Part shown: positions 1 to 10,721 of the stretch, piece by piece
Numbering within the stretch: the stretch's first letter is position 1
Layout of the letters: each line of letters begins with the position of its first letter
NCBI GenBank assembly: GCA_025997675.1
Contig: BNUX01000012.1
Location: 1 to 49,741 of the forward strand
Source: Spirochaetia bacterium
Lineage (GTDB): Bacteria; Spirochaetota; Spirochaetia; Treponematales; Breznakiellaceae
DNA: 49,741 nucleotides
Direction of reading: 5' to 3'
Notes under the pieces: model-generated
Database searches by the model: none
What the model saw: only the letters and a program-made list of their open reading frames with translations
Told to the model about the DNA's origin: nothing
Program-made: the position numbers and the translations under genes

Positions 1-1
1 T

Positions 2-115
2 GATTCAGACTATGTTCAGCGCCATGCCAGTGAAAGCGCGGGGCGGCTGGCGGAAGCGGAAGGTCTGGCCCGCAGTATTTATGACGGGGCAAAAGCGCTG
101 TTAGAGGGGGAATAA
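2..115 (+). CDS. C-terminal end of an unidentified protein (partial)
   Basis: An open frame enters from the left edge and ends at TAA 113-115, leaving 37 residues. They are alanine-rich, probably helical, and end in AKALLEGE. The next gene starts seven bases after the stop, so the two are probably co-transcribed. I do not recognise the family from this tail. Confidence 0.5.
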   Translation, partial: DSDYVQRHASESAGRLAEAEGLARSIYDGAKALLEGE

Positions 116-121
116 GGGAAG

Positions 122-964
122 ATGCAGAAGATTGACTTTCATGTACACGTGACTCCCCCGGAAATCAGCAATGCTGCGGAAAAAATCGCCGAACAGGAGC
201 CCTATTTTGGGCTCTTGGCGGCAAACCCTAAAAACAAGTTTGCAAATGCCTGCGAGGTTATCGCCGAGCTGGACCGCGCGGGCTTTGACCGGGGGGTGAT
301 TTTCGGGTTTGCCTTCAAAGACCTGGGACGCTGCCGGGCGGTGAACGATTATGTGATAGAGGCGGTACGGGAGTTTAAGCATCGGTTATGCGGCTTTGCG
401 GTGGTCCCGCCGAATCATCCCGGCGCCGCCGCGGAGATCGAGCGCTGCCACGATGCGGGGCTCTGCGGCGTGGGGGAGCTTTTCCCCACCGGGCAGGACA
501 TCCGCATCGACGACGCGGTTGAAACGTCGCGGCTTGCCGGCTGCTGCATCGAACGGAACCTGCCGGTGCTACTGCACACCAACGAGCCCGTGGGGCATTA
601 CTACCCGGGTAAAACAGACACCACCCTGCGGCAGCTGGAACGCTTTGTCGAACACCATCCGCGCTTAAAAATCGTGCTGGCCCATTGGGGCGGGGGGCTG
701 CTGTTTTACGAACTGATGAAGGAACTGCGGGAGAAGTTTGCCAATGTCTACTACGACACGGCGGCATCGCCCTTCCTCTATACCCCGGGGATTTACCGGA
801 CAGTAGCTGCCCTTGGGATGCAGCGGAAAATCCTTTTCGGCAGTGACTTCCCGCTGATACCGCTTTCACGCTACGTTGCCGAAATCGACCAAAGCGGTAT
901 TACGGAAGACCAGAAGGGGCTGCTCTACGGCGGGAACGCGGCGGGGTTACTGGGGATTTCCTGA
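122..964 (+). CDS. Amidohydrolase family 2 (TIM-barrel metal-dependent hydrolase)
   Basis: 280 residues. The N-terminus MQKIDFHVHV holds the metal-binding HxH typical of the Amidohydro_2 family (PF04909). Further signature pieces are LLHTNEP near residue 155, KIVLAHWGGG near 185 and KILFGSDFPL near 240, with the late Asp expected to be catalytic. Such proteins hydrolyse or decarboxylate small cyclic substrates; the substrate here cannot be told. The ATG follows a GGGAA-like ribosome binding site and lies just after the partial upstream gene. The family is fairly certain, the exact reaction unknown. Confidence 0.85.
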   Translation: MQKIDFHVHVTPPEISNAAEKIAEQEPYFGLLAANPKNKFANACEVIAELDRAGFDRGVIFGFAFKDLGRCRAVNDYVIEAVREFKHRLCGFAVVPPNHPGAAAEIERCHDAGLCGVGELFPTGQDIRIDDAVETSRLAGCCIERNLPVLLHTNEPVGHYYPGKTDTTLRQLERFVEHHPRLKIVLAHWGGGLLFYELMKELREKFANVYYDTAASPFLYTPGIYRTVAALGMQRKILFGSDFPLIPLSRYVAEIDQSGITEDQKGLLYGGNAAGLLGIS

Positions 965-978
965 TTCTCTATAAGAGA

Positions 979-1797
979 CTATCTTATCCACACCGATTTC
1001 CCCAGCAGTTTCGCCAGGCGCTTTTCCAGATCCTCGCAGGTATTCCGGTATTCCGTTATCCGGTTGATTACCGCATTGACCCGCTCCCGCAGCCGCTCCT
1101 CATCCTCCAGCAGTTCCTTCTGATTACAGGGGTAGGTGTTTTTGATGGCCCTGATGTCCCTCTGCAAGGTTCCAATCATGTCCTGTAATTGATCCTCTGT
1201 GTGGAGCAGATGATCCATGCTGCCCACCGGGGTATCCATCAGTTCCTTCCGATCTTCAACGGATACGCATATGGCCCTTAGTGCGGACAGATCGGCATTT
1301 CTGTAGGCTTCAATGGCGGCGGAAAACAGTTTTGCGGTTTTTTCATTCTGGACAGGGTGCAGGTCGGGGTGCAGCTTTTTGAGAAGAACCGCGTAAAGCT
1401 GCCGCATTTCTGCCTCCTCCTCTGAAAGCATATTCGCAGAAAAGCGGTGTTCAAGAGCCTCCTTCATCCGGCCTATGGCCTCGGAGAGTTTTTCATTCCG
1501 GGTGTTAAATTCCGCAACTAATTGCGCGTCAATGTGGGACACTTCGATAAGTTCCCGGGACTTCACGGCGGCGGAAACCAGTTCATATTTCCGCTTGAGC
1601 CGCAATACCTTGCAATTGAGTTCAAAGGCCTTGTATTCCAGGGACCCGATTTTATGCATGTACTCGGCCTCAATGTTTTTACGGGCATGAAATTCCAACT
1701 CATGCCGTTCCAGGATCAGGGCGGCAAGGTCCTGTTTCAGCGCCCGTATCGTACGCTGGTGTTTTTCATATTCCGGGTAGCGGTTTGTTTCCGGCAT
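979..1797 (-). CDS. J-domain-like coiled-coil protein
   Basis: 272 residues, mostly charged helices that look like coiled coil at both ends (about residues 10-80 and 205-260). The middle, near residues 130-170, reads LYAVLLKKLHPDLHP followed by a helix rich in A, Y and L. This resembles helices II and III of a J domain with its HPD tripeptide, which in DnaJ proteins stimulates the Hsp70 ATPase. Helix I and the G/F and zinc regions of true DnaJ are absent, so this would be a type III J-like protein. No signal peptide is seen. It is divergent from pepF. A DnaK partnership is inference. Confidence 0.55.
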   Translation of the reverse strand: MPETNRYPEYEKHQRTIRALKQDLAALILERHELEFHARKNIEAEYMHKIGSLEYKAFELNCKVLRLKRKYELVSAAVKSRELIEVSHIDAQLVAEFNTRNEKLSEAIGRMKEALEHRFSANMLSEEEAEMRQLYAVLLKKLHPDLHPVQNEKTAKLFSAAIEAYRNADLSALRAICVSVEDRKELMDTPVGSMDHLLHTEDQLQDMIGTLQRDIRAIKNTYPCNQKELLEDEERLRERVNAVINRITEYRNTCEDLEKRLAKLLGKSVWIR

Positions 1798-1832
1798 AGG
1801 ACTCCTCTAGGGAAGAGTATAGCATGGGAAAG

Positions 1833-1862
1833 GGTGACTGTCACCTCGTTTTTTAGTATGAT
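1833..1862 (+). promoter_or_regulatory. Candidate pepF promoter overlapped by a 13-bp palindrome
   Basis: The perfect palindrome GGTGACTGTCACC (1833-1845) is followed by six Ts. A weak promoter reads GTGACT (1834-1839), 17 bases, TATGAT (1857-1862), with a good AAGGAGT ribosome site before the pepF ATG. The palindrome covers the -35 and could be an operator. It also resembles widespread REP-type palindromes, or the stem of a short terminator. Confidence 0.35.
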
Positions 1863-1879
1863 ACGGTCAAGGAGTTACC

Positions 1880-3697
1880 ATGCCCAACGACAATACCCGC
1901 ATCCCCCCCCGTTCCGAAGTCCCCCCCGAAGACACCTGGGATCTTTCCGCCCTCTACCCCACCGACGAAGCCTGGGACAAGGACCTGGCGCACTACGAAA
2001 CCCTGGCGGAGAAAATAAGCGCCTTCCGGGGAACCCTGGGCACATCCGCGGAAGGCTTGGCGGATTACCTGGACTTTGTTTCGGCCTTAGGGCTGCTGGA
2101 GGAACGCCTGGGCAGTTACAGCAGCCTCCGGCAGACTGAGGACGAGGGGGATAACGCCGCCCGTACCATGAACGGTCGGTTCGCCATGGCCGCCGCCGCC
2201 GCCGGAGCCGCCGCTTCCTGGGCCGCCCCGGAAATCCAGGCCATCCCCGAAGCGCTTATGGCGGCCTTCCTGGAACACCCCCGGCTGGCGGAATACCGCA
2301 TATATCTATCGAAGCTGCTGCGTTACAAACCATACATCCTCAGCGAAAAAGAAGAACGGATCATCGCCCTCCACGCCGAAGGGGAGGCCCTTTCCTCAGA
2401 GGCATTTTCGGTGCTCACCAATGTGGACTTCGACTTTGGCGAACTGGAGACGGCGGAGGGGACGCGGCCCCTCTCCCAATCCACCTGGTCCGTCTTTATG
2501 GAACACCCGGACCGGGACCTCCGCCGCCGGGCCTATCAGCAATTCTACCGGCGGTTTGAAACCCACAAGACAACCCTGGCCGCCCTTTACAGTGGCTCGG
2601 TAAAGAACGACGTGATCCACGCCCGGGTCCGCGGCTACCCATCCGCTCTGGCGGAGGCCCTTTTCCCGGACGATGTTCCCCAGGCCGTCTACGACAACCT
2701 GGTATCCACCGTAAACGCCAACCTCGCTCCCCTGCACCGTTACTACGCCCTGCGGAAACGGGCCCTCAAGGCAGAAGAACTGCGGCATTACGATGTCTAC
2801 GTCCCCCTCACCGAAAAAGCGGTCAAGCGGACCACCTGGAACGAAGCCACCGACCTAATCGCCGCCGCCTTGGCGCCCCTGGGGGATGAGTACGTCAACA
2901 CCCTCCGCTCCGGCCTCCGTTCCCGCTGGGCGGATCGCTACGAAAACAAGGGCAAACGGTCCGGCGCGTTTTCCGCCGGGGGCTACACCGGAGAGCCTTA
3001 TATCCTGATGAACTATAAGGAAGATTCCATCCGGGACGTCTTTACCATGGCCCACGAGGGCGGCCACTCCATGCACTCCTGGTATTCGGCGAAGTCCAAC
3101 CCCTTCATGCACTACGGCTACACCATCTTTGAGGCCGAGGTGGCCAGCACCTTCAACGAAGAACTCCTGTTCCGCTACCTGAAGGACCATGCGGACACGA
3201 AGGAACTCAAACTCTACCTGGTAAACAAGCGGGCGGACGACATCCTCTCCACCCTTTACCGCCAGACCATGTTCGCCGAATTCGAAAAGCGCACCCACGA
3301 GCTTGAAGAAAGCGGCGCGCCCCTGACGGCGGAGCTCCTCCGCGCCGAGTACCGCACACTCCTGGTCAAATACTTCGGTCCCGCAATGGTCTTTGAAACG
3401 GAAAGCGACCTTGAGGGCCTCCGCATCCCCCACTTCTACCGGGCCTTCTATGTGTACAAATACGCCACGGGGATCTCCGCAGCCCTTGCCTTGGCAGACA
3501 GGGTCCTTGCCGGGGGGGCGCGGGAACGGGACGACTACTTCGCGTTCCTCAAGTCCGGGGGATCGCGGTTCCCCATTGAGTCCCTCAAGGCGGCGGGGGT
3601 GGATATGTCTACACCGGCGCCGGTGGAGGGGGCTTGCCGGGCCTTTGGGCGGATAGTGGAGGAACTGGAAGAGCTGCTTCCGCCCCCTGCCCAGTAA
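1880..3697 (+). CDS. pepF: Oligoendopeptidase F (M3 family zinc peptidase)
   Basis: 605 residues, the normal length for the PepF branch of family M3. The zinc site is TMAHEGGHSMHSWY (near residues 391-404), an HExxH with H, E, H in place. The third ligand is expected in FEAEVAST, about 25 residues later. The N-terminal half is the helical domain that limits substrates to peptides. Together they make a cytoplasmic enzyme that trims oligopeptides for amino acid recycling. It starts at ATG with AAGGAG upstream, and metH follows 25 bases after the stop. Confidence 0.93.
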   Translation: MPNDNTRIPPRSEVPPEDTWDLSALYPTDEAWDKDLAHYETLAEKISAFRGTLGTSAEGLADYLDFVSALGLLEERLGSYSSLRQTEDEGDNAARTMNGRFAMAAAAAGAAASWAAPEIQAIPEALMAAFLEHPRLAEYRIYLSKLLRYKPYILSEKEERIIALHAEGEALSSEAFSVLTNVDFDFGELETAEGTRPLSQSTWSVFMEHPDRDLRRRAYQQFYRRFETHKTTLAALYSGSVKNDVIHARVRGYPSALAEALFPDDVPQAVYDNLVSTVNANLAPLHRYYALRKRALKAEELRHYDVYVPLTEKAVKRTTWNEATDLIAAALAPLGDEYVNTLRSGLRSRWADRYENKGKRSGAFSAGGYTGEPYILMNYKEDSIRDVFTMAHEGGHSMHSWYSAKSNPFMHYGYTIFEAEVASTFNEELLFRYLKDHADTKELKLYLVNKRADDILSTLYRQTMFAEFEKRTHELEESGAPLTAELLRAEYRTLLVKYFGPAMVFETESDLEGLRIPHFYRAFYVYKYATGISAALALADRVLAGGARERDDYFAFLKSGGSRFPIESLKAAGVDMSTPAPVEGACRAFGRIVEELEELLPPPAQ

Positions 3698-3722
3698 AAG
3701 CCTTTTTTGATATACTCCTCCC

Positions 3723-6700
3723 ATGAATATTCGGGAACGGCTTACCAACCTGGCCTCACGGCGTATCCTCATCCTGGATGGGGCAATGGGCACCATGGTC
3801 CAGCGGTTCAAGCCCACGGAGGCGGATTTCCGGGGTTCCCGGTTTGCGAACCACCCCACGGAACTCCTGGGCTGCAACGACCTGCTCTGCCTGACCAAAC
3901 CGGAAATAATTTCATCTATCCATAAAGCATACCTGGCGGCCGGGGCTGATATTATCGAGACCTGCAGCCTCAATTCCACGGCGGTGTCCCTGGCGGATTA
4001 CGGTCTGGCGGACCTTGCCTATGAGATAAGCGCCGCAGCGGCAGCGGTGGCCCGGAAAGCGGCGGACAAATTTTCCACGGCGGATAAACCCCGGTTTGTG
4101 GCGGGGAGCATCGGCCCCACCACCCGGAGCGGCAGCATCTCCCCGGATATGAACGAGCCAGGTAAGCGGGCCGTTACCTGGGACGAGTTGGAAGCGGCCT
4201 ATTACGACAATGCCCGGGGATTGCTGGACGGGGGCGCGGACATCCTGCTGGCGGAAACCCTCTACGATACCCTGAACGCCAAAGCCGCCGCCTTTGCCAT
4301 TAACCGGCTGCTGGAGGAACGGCATCTCGACATACCCCTTATATTTTCCGCCACCATTTCCGACACCGCAGGCCGGCTCCTTTCAGGGCAGACCGTGGAG
4401 GCCTTCTGGGTTTCGATGGCCCACGCAAACCTCTGGGCGGTGGGCCTGAACTGTTCCTTCGGCGCAGAAAAGCTGAAACCCCATATCGCCACCCTTGCCG
4501 GCGCCGCCCCCTGCATGATAATCGCCTACCCCAACGCGGGGCTGCCCAACCGCTTCGGCGCATACGACGAAACCCCGGAAACCATGGCTGCGGCGGTGGA
4601 AGAGTATATGAAGGAAGGCCTGGTGAACATCGTCGGGGGCTGCTGCGGTTCCACCCCGGATCACATCGCCGCCATTGCCGCTGCGGCGGCGAACTACGCG
4701 CCCCGGAAGATTCCGGAGATCCCCCGGCGAACGGTTTTGGCGGGGCTTGAGCCCTTCACGGTAAACCGGGAACATGGGCTGACGAAGATTGGGGAGCGGA
4801 CCAATGTGGCGGGATGCCGAAAATGCCTCAAGCTCATCAAGGATGAAAATTATGCCGGTGCGCTGCCCCTGGTGCGGGACATGATAGAAGCGGGGGCGGA
4901 GCTTATCAATGTGGGTATGGACGACCCCTTCCTGGATGCAAAAGCCGCCATGAAGGCCTTCCTCAACCTGGCCCTTGCGGACCCCGACATAACCCGTGTC
5001 CCGGTGATGGTGGACAGTTCCCGCTGGGAGGTAATTGAGGCGGGGCTCAAGCTTATCCAGGGGAAGGGTCTGGTGAATTCCATCAGCCTGAAGGAGGGCC
5101 CGGCGGAGTTCCTGCGGAAGGCGCGGCTTGCCCGGCGTTACGGCGCGGCGGTGGTGGTGATGCTCTTTGACGAGCGGGGCCAGGGCGCGGAATACGAGCG
5201 GAAGATTGAGATTGCCAAACGCAGTTATACTATTTTAGTTGAGGACGGGTTTCCCCCGGAGGATATCGTCTTTGATCCCAATGTACTTTCGGTGGCCACG
5301 GGCATTCCCGAACACGACCGCTACGCCCTGGACTTCATCCGCTCCTGCCAATGGATCAGCGAAAACTGCCCCTACGCGCAGATTTCCGGGGGCATAACCA
5401 ACCTGAGCTTCAGTTTCCGGGGCAACGATACGGTCCGGGAGGCTATGCACGCAGTGTTTCTGAAGCATAGCTTTGATGCGGGCCTTTCCATGGCGATTGT
5501 AAACCCCGGTGCGCTCGTTTCCTACGATGCTCTTGACGACGATCTGCGGGACGCCGCGGAAGCTTTGCTGCTTTGCAAAACTTCCAATGCAGCGGACCGG
5601 CTCCTGAGCCTGGCCATAGCTACAAAGGATGCCGTTGCGGCAAACGCTAAAGAAAACCCCCTGAGGGGGCTGGATGTGGAGGAACGGGTGGTTCATGCCC
5701 TGGTTAAGGGCATCGACGACCATATTGAGGCGGACGTGCTGGAGCTGCGGCCCCGGTACACCCGGTCCCTGGAACTGGTGGAGGGGCCCCTGATGCGGGG
5801 TATACGGGAAGTGAGCCGGCTTTTTGGTGAGGGGAAGATGTTCCTCCCCCAGGTGATACGCAGCGCCCGGGTGATGAAGAAGGCGGTGTCTGTCCTGGAG
5901 CCTTTTATCGAACAGGAAAAGACACCCGGTGCGGTTGAAGAGGGCGGCGGGACGATACTCCTGGCCACGGTGAAGGGTGATGTCCACGACATCGGCAAGA
6001 ACATTGTCGGTGTGGTCCTGGGCTGTAACGGATATACGGTGCAGGATCTGGGGATCATGGTTCCCGCCGAGGCTATTCTGGATGCCGCAGAGAAAACAGG
6101 CGCCTGTATGGTCGGCCTTTCGGGGCTTATCACCCCGTCCCTGGAGGAGATGGTCCGCACCGCCCGGGAGATGGAAAAGCGGCGGATGACCATTCCCCTG
6201 ATCATCGGCGGCGCCACCACGAGCCTGGCCCATACTGCCCTGCGGCTGGCCCCGGAGTATTCCGGCCCCGTGGTGTACGTGAGTGATGCGGGGCAATCCG
6301 CCTCCGTGGTCCGCTCCCTGCTTTCGGCAAGCGAAGCGCCCCGGTTTCTGGAGGAAATGGAGGAGCGGTACCGGGAAGCGGTGGAGCAGCACGAAAAGAT
6401 GGCCGCCAAGACCGAGCTTGTTTCCCTCTTAGCGGCGCGTGAGAACCGGGTAAGAGGCGGTTCCGGGCCGGTTCAGGAGCCGGCGACCAAGGGCCTCATC
6501 GATGTAAACGGGTATCCTCTGGAACGGGTTATCCCCTACATTGATTGGGACGGGTTTCTGCGCATCTGGAATGTGGATCAAAAAGGAGCGGGAACATTAC
6601 TTGCGGATGCCCGGAAAATCCTGGACCGGATATGCGCAGAAAAACTGCTTGAACTGCGGGGGGTCCTGGAGATTTTTCCCGCCTGCTCCCAGGGGGATGA

Positions 6701-7286
6701 TGTTCTGGTATATGGCAACAAAGACCCCGTCCGGTTTGCCTTTCTGCGGAATCAGACGAAAAAGCGGGCCGGCGGACCAAACCCCTGCCTGGCGGATTTC
6801 CTTCCCCAGGACAATGGCTGGCTTGGTTTCTTCGCCCTCAGCGCCGGGTTCGGGCTGGAGGAGGCCGCCGCCGCGTACCGGGCACGGCACGACGACTACA
6901 GCGCCCTGCTCATGGGCACCCTGGCGGACAGCCTGGCCGAAGCCTTTGCGGAGGAGATCCACCACCGCATACGCCGGTCCTGGTGGGGGTATGCATCGGA
7001 AGAGGACCATGCGGGAATACGCCCTGCCTTCGGGTATCCCCCCTGCCCGGACCATCAGGATAAACGTATCGCCTTTGAGCTGCTGGACGCGCAGAAACGC
7101 TGCGGCCTTACTCTGACCGAATCCGTCATGATAGTGCCTGCAGCATCGGTGTGCGGCATGGTGTTTTCCAACCCCGGGGCCTACTATTTCAGCGCCGCCC
7201 CGGTGGGGGAGGATCAGCTTGAGGACTGGGCGAGGCGAAAAGGGATTGGGGTAGAGGAAGCGCGGAAGCGGCTGGGGCGGATTTAG
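3723..7286 (+). CDS. metH: Cobalamin-dependent methionine synthase
   Basis: 1187 residues with all four MetH modules in order. The homocysteine domain has zinc cysteines in GLNCSFGA and [10 protein letters not shown]. The pterin domain begins [13 protein letters not shown] near residue 355. The B12 domain has [11 protein letters not shown] near 750, then GLSGLITPS and IIGGATTS. The C-terminal reactivation domain has HQDKR and [19 protein letters not shown]. It transfers methyl from methyltetrahydrofolate to homocysteine through cob(I)alamin; the last domain rescues oxidised cofactor with AdoMet. No cobalamin riboswitch fits in the 25 bases upstream, so control is probably shared with pepF. 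Confidence 0.97.
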   Translation: MNIRERLTNLASRRILILDGAMGTMVQRFKPTEADFRGSRFANHPTELLGCNDLLCLTKPEIISSIHKAYLAAGADIIETCSLNSTAVSLADYGLADLAYEISAAAAAVARKAADKFSTADKPRFVAGSIGPTTRSGSISPDMNEPGKRAVTWDELEAAYYDNARGLLDGGADILLAETLYDTLNAKAAAFAINRLLEERHLDIPLIFSATISDTAGRLLSGQTVEAFWVSMAHANLWAVGLNCSFGAEKLKPHIATLAGAAPCMIIAYPNAGLPNRFGAYDETPETMAAAVEEYMKEGLVNIVGGCCGSTPDHIAAIAAAAANYAPRKIPEIPRRTVLAGLEPFTVNREHGLTKIGERTNVAGCRKCLKLIKDENYAGALPLVRDMIEAGAELINVGMDDPFLDAKAAMKAFLNLALADPDITRVPVMVDSSRWEVIEAGLKLIQGKGLVNSISLKEGPAEFLRKARLARRYGAAVVVMLFDERGQGAEYERKIEIAKRSYTILVEDGFPPEDIVFDPNVLSVATGIPEHDRYALDFIRSCQWISENCPYAQISGGITNLSFSFRGNDTVREAMHAVFLKHSFDAGLSMAIVNPGALVSYDALDDDLRDAAEALLLCKTSNAADRLLSLAIATKDAVAANAKENPLRGLDVEERVVHALVKGIDDHIEADVLELRPRYTRSLELVEGPLMRGIREVSRLFGEGKMFLPQVIRSARVMKKAVSVLEPFIEQEKTPGAVEEGGGTILLATVKGDVHDIGKNIVGVVLGCNGYTVQDLGIMVPAEAILDAAEKTGACMVGLSGLITPSLEEMVRTAREMEKRRMTIPLIIGGATTSLAHTALRLAPEYSGPVVYVSDAGQSASVVRSLLSASEAPRFLEEMEERYREAVEQHEKMAAKTELVSLLAARENRVRGGSGPVQEPATKGLIDVNGYPLERVIPYIDWDGFLRIWNVDQKGAGTLLADARKILDRICAEKLLELRGVLEIFPACSQGDDVLVYGNKDPVRFAFLRNQTKKRAGGPNPCLADFLPQDNGWLGFFALSAGFGLEEAAAAYRARHDDYSALLMGTLADSLAEAFAEEIHHRIRRSWWGYASEEDHAGIRPAFGYPPCPDHQDKRIAFELLDAQKRCGLTLTESVMIVPAASVCGMVFSNPGAYYFSAAPVGEDQLEDWARRKGIGVEEARKRLGRI

Positions 7287-7297
7287 AGGAGATTATT

Positions 7298-8638
7298 ATT
7301 AAGAAATTCACTCAGGGGTATACGTTTAAAGTACTCATGCTCGCAGGGTTAATCCTGCTTTTACTTATTCCGCTGAGTATGATACGCGGATTGGTTAATG
7401 AGCGGGGAAGAACGGCAGATTCCGCTGAATCGGATATAATGGAGGCATGGGGGAAACAGCTTATAGAGGCGGGACCTATTATAACAATCCCCGGTGTTAA
7501 AACAGAAGAAGTTCGTACTAAAACCGAAAAAGACGGGGAAAAAATTGAGATAATTAAAACTCCCTTTACGCTTGTGGTGAGTCCAAAAGAACTGGATATT
7601 GCCGCCGTTTTCAAAACCGAGGTGCGGAAACGGGGTATATTTTCTGTGCCCCTCTTTTCAGGGACACTTTCGTTACGCGGCAGTTTTGATCCGGCGATGG
7701 CAATTTCAGAACTATTGCCGAATGAAAGCATTTTCTTAAACCAGGCGGAATTAATCATCGCTCTTTCCAGCCAGAAAGGTATCCGCAAAATTAATTCATC
7801 AACTTGGAATGACAGCGATCTCTTTTTTCAACCGGGAAATCGCGGGCATGGTTTGGTTAGTTATGGTTGGGATAATAAATCCGGCAGTGGAATATATGCG
7901 GTACTGCCTCGCTTTGAAAACAAAGAGGCGGCATTTGATATCAATATAGAAATACAAGGGGGGCAGTATATACGGGTATTACCAATAGGGCAGGATACCC
8001 ATGTCAGTATTGCTTCCGATTGGAATTCCCCTTCTTTTCAAGGGGCATTCCTGCCGGGTGAATCAACCATTACCGATAATGATTTTTCCGCATCCTGGGA
8101 TATTAGTTATTTAAGCCGGGATGTCCCGCTTTTTTGGAAGGAATATAAGGATGGTAGTGATTATACCGCTTCATTATTCGGGGTAAACTTTTTCCGTACC
8201 ATAGATACGTATGCATTAAATACCCGTGCGGTAAAATATGCGATTCTATTTTTGATTGTTCCGTTTCTAACATTATTTTTGCTGGAAATATTCACGAAAA
8301 AGCGTATCCATCCGGTACCGTATTTGCTTTCCGGTATAGGCAATGCGGTGTTCTATCTCCTGTTACTTTCATTATCTGAACAAATGTCTTTCTACACCGC
8401 CTACCTTATTGCGGCATTGGCGGTAACTATCATGATGACACTTTATTCACGTTCCTTACTGCCGTCGTGGAATAAAAGCTGGTATATGGGGTTGGTTGTA
8501 GCTATATCATATATTCTGCTCTATGCGGTCCTGAATGCAGAATCTTACGCACTGCTTATTGGTTCTATTGGTACTTTTGTAGTAATAGCCTTAGTTATGT
8601 TTCTTACCCGTAAGCTTGATTGGTATGGAGAAGAATAA
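7298..8638 (+). CDS. creD: CreD-like inner membrane protein, probable ATT start
   Basis: About 446 residues. Layout matches CreD: an N-terminal membrane helix (LAGLILLLLIPLSMI), a soluble extracytoplasmic region of about 260 residues containing VNFFRTIDTY, then five or six helices to the C-terminus. CreD proteins are membrane proteins of unknown mechanism linked to envelope stress and beta-lactam response. The first ATG (7337) has no ribosome site. ATT at 7298 lies six bases after GAGGAG and adds KKFTQGYTFKVL before the helix, as other CreD proteins have. No ATG, GTG or TTG exists in frame between them. It starts 11 bases after metH. Confidence 0.85.
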   Translation: MKKFTQGYTFKVLMLAGLILLLLIPLSMIRGLVNERGRTADSAESDIMEAWGKQLIEAGPIITIPGVKTEEVRTKTEKDGEKIEIIKTPFTLVVSPKELDIAAVFKTEVRKRGIFSVPLFSGTLSLRGSFDPAMAISELLPNESIFLNQAELIIALSSQKGIRKINSSTWNDSDLFFQPGNRGHGLVSYGWDNKSGSGIYAVLPRFENKEAAFDINIEIQGGQYIRVLPIGQDTHVSIASDWNSPSFQGAFLPGESTITDNDFSASWDISYLSRDVPLFWKEYKDGSDYTASLFGVNFFRTIDTYALNTRAVKYAILFLIVPFLTLFLLEIFTKKRIHPVPYLLSGIGNAVFYLLLLSLSEQMSFYTAYLIAALAVTIMMTLYSRSLLPSWNKSWYMGLVVAISYILLYAVLNAESYALLIGSIGTFVVIALVMFLTRKLDWYGEE

Positions 8639-8678
8639 CCTGTTTGACCATTCACCCTGGGAGCCGGTCCTGCAGGCC

Positions 8679-10718
8679 TCACCCCTGCTTCAACGACTGC
8701 TTAAAAAGCGCCTCCGCATCCACCTGCTTGTCAACCCCGAATGCCGGTGTATTCCCATCGCCGTTCACGCTGCGGAAAAGCGCCCCGGAACGGTCACCGG
8801 AGTAGGCCCAACTGCCGTCGTTGTTTACCAGATTATCCAAGACCACGGTTACCGCCAGGGTGTAGAAGAGCAAGCTGGCGTTGGTCTTTTTTTTACCCAG
8901 CAGGGCTCCCAGCCGGGTAGACACCGGATTGGGAACCTGGAAAACATAGGGGGCCCAAGGGTTTTCAATGCCCTCGCAGTGGGCACCCTCACAGTGGGGA
9001 GTTCCTCCCCCCAATTTAAGATCCTGTTCTATCCCCGCCGCTACCATGCTCAGGTACTTCCGAAGGCGGCGGATTTCCGGGTAGAGGGCGGTGATGTCCT
9101 TTTTCTGGAACGGCGGCGGGGCGCTTGCTTCAAACCGGTAGTAGGGCAGGAAATAGAGACGCTTCGTCCAGTGGAGTTCGTTGAGCAGCCGTTTTGCGTA
9201 GGGGGAGGTTCGGGACTCGGCGGGGTTGTCCAGGATACGGCAGTATTCGGCCAGACGGGGGAGGTATTCCTTGTCAAAGGCTTCGTCAATGTAGAAATGC
9301 CAGTTGGTCAAAATATCCGTCATGGCTGCCTCGATATCCTCCGCAGCGCCTGAGGGATCAACCACCGTGCTAAAGCGTACATACCGGAGGCCGATCAGGA
9401 GGTCCTCCAGGATTCGGGTCAGGATCATCACCTGCTGGAGGGGGTCCGTGGGGGGGACGAGGACATAGCTTTTTTCCAGGCCGAAGAGTTTCGCAAAGTA
9501 AGGGAAAAAGTCGGGGTATTCGGCCATCCTATCCCAGCCGGCCTTGGGGAATAGGGATTCCAGGGTATCCAGCCCCCGGTCTACCGCCTTCCGTTCAGCC
9601 TCCAGGGCGGGCCGGTTATGTTCGGCCCCGGGAGCTCCGTCCTCCGATTCCTCCCCGGGGGCATCTTCCCTATTCTGCTTTCCAAGGACCATCTCCTCGG
9701 TAAGCTCCGATTCTTTGAGGATGTCCTGGGGCGGCAGGCGATCCTCATCGCTTATTTCCAGGAAGGCCATAAACCGGTTGCGCCGTTCGATAAAGAAGGC
9801 ATTATAGAGGAGGAACTTATCCGACAACAGTTTGAGGAGCAGAGGATACAGAAAAAACCGTATGTCCCGCCGGATGAGGTCGAATGCGACCATGGCGGAA
9901 CGGATGAGTTCCTGCTGTTTGTTAAGGGCCTCCGTAGGATTTTCAATAAAGAGGAGCCGGTACAGCAGACGGTATGTTTCCTTGATATGATTGTCCAGAT
10001 CCAGTTGTTCCACCAGAACCAGGGGTTTATAGATGGCCTTGAGGATCCCCGTAAAGTCCTCAACATGGGCGCTCCGGGGATTCGCCTGGAGTTTCGCCAT
10101 ATCTCCGGCGATTTTTTCAATATCCCACTGGCGGAATAGAACCACTATCCCATAGGCGGCGGGGGATATCCGCTTGAGCCGTTCGTTCCGTAGCGGGTTA
10201 TTCCGGGGCAGCAGGGTCCGGGTGGCGGTAACCAGCAATTCAATGTGCTTATAGTATTCGTTCATCCGTTTGTTTACAAAGACGGCGCTTACCATATCCG
10301 GTGGTTTTTTGAAGGGGGACAACAGGGAATGAAGGACCTGGAACAGGCTTTTTATGTCGAATTCCGCTGAACCGCAGAGACGGTCCATTTTTACCCGTTC
10401 CCAGTAGGATTGCCTGAAGGGCCGGGCAGGATCATCCGAGGGGTTCGACTTCTTCGGGGCCTTGAGCCTGTCTTCAATTGACGTATCCGTATCCGCCGGT
10501 CTCCGCCTGGGCTGACGGCGGGCGCCGTCGGGCCTGCCCTTTACCAAGGGTCCCTTGCCGGGCCGTTTAGCCGCCTCCGGGCGGGACGCCTTTTCAACGC
10601 CAACCTCCCCCCCAAGAACCTGGGCCAGCCGCTTGGCCTCCGCCGGATCAAAGGAGCCTAATTTATCCCGTACCCGGTCTAACTCGCCGGGCTCATAGAC
10701 GGCCTTATTTTTTGCCAT
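8679..10718 (-). CDS. Conserved treponeme-type protein of unknown function
   Basis: 679 residues, not recognised. The first 110 residues are charged and low in complexity, with a basic Arg/Pro/Lys stretch (RRQPRRRPAD). The rest is helical, with many aromatic residues (SYWERVKMDRLC, RFMAFLEIS, LHWTKRLYFLPYYRFE) and no clear enzyme motif. An acidic linker (NREDAPGEESEDGAPG) divides it near residue 355. No signal peptide or membrane segment is evident, so it is probably cytoplasmic. It follows the DUF2804 gene by three bases and must share its transcript. Convergent with creD. Confidence 0.75.
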   Translation of the reverse strand: MAKNKAVYEPGELDRVRDKLGSFDPAEAKRLAQVLGGEVGVEKASRPEAAKRPGKGPLVKGRPDGARRQPRRRPADTDTSIEDRLKAPKKSNPSDDPARPFRQSYWERVKMDRLCGSAEFDIKSLFQVLHSLLSPFKKPPDMVSAVFVNKRMNEYYKHIELLVTATRTLLPRNNPLRNERLKRISPAAYGIVVLFRQWDIEKIAGDMAKLQANPRSAHVEDFTGILKAIYKPLVLVEQLDLDNHIKETYRLLYRLLFIENPTEALNKQQELIRSAMVAFDLIRRDIRFFLYPLLLKLLSDKFLLYNAFFIERRNRFMAFLEISDEDRLPPQDILKESELTEEMVLGKQNREDAPGEESEDGAPGAEHNRPALEAERKAVDRGLDTLESLFPKAGWDRMAEYPDFFPYFAKLFGLEKSYVLVPPTDPLQQVMILTRILEDLLIGLRYVRFSTVVDPSGAAEDIEAAMTDILTNWHFYIDEAFDKEYLPRLAEYCRILDNPAESRTSPYAKRLLNELHWTKRLYFLPYYRFEASAPPPFQKKDITALYPEIRRLRKYLSMVAAGIEQDLKLGGGTPHCEGAHCEGIENPWAPYVFQVPNPVSTRLGALLGKKKTNASLLFYTLAVTVVLDNLVNNDGSWAYSGDRSGALFRSVNGDGNTPAFGVDKQVDAEALFKQSLKQG

Positions 10719-10721
10719 ACC

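Noticed and set aside
2855..3979. Long antisense frame of 374 residues opposite pepF and metH
   Set aside because: Shadow of GC-rich codon bias; both genes on the plus strand are certain.
5235..6392. Long antisense frame opposite metH
   Set aside because: Explained by the codon pattern of metH; no recognisable protein.
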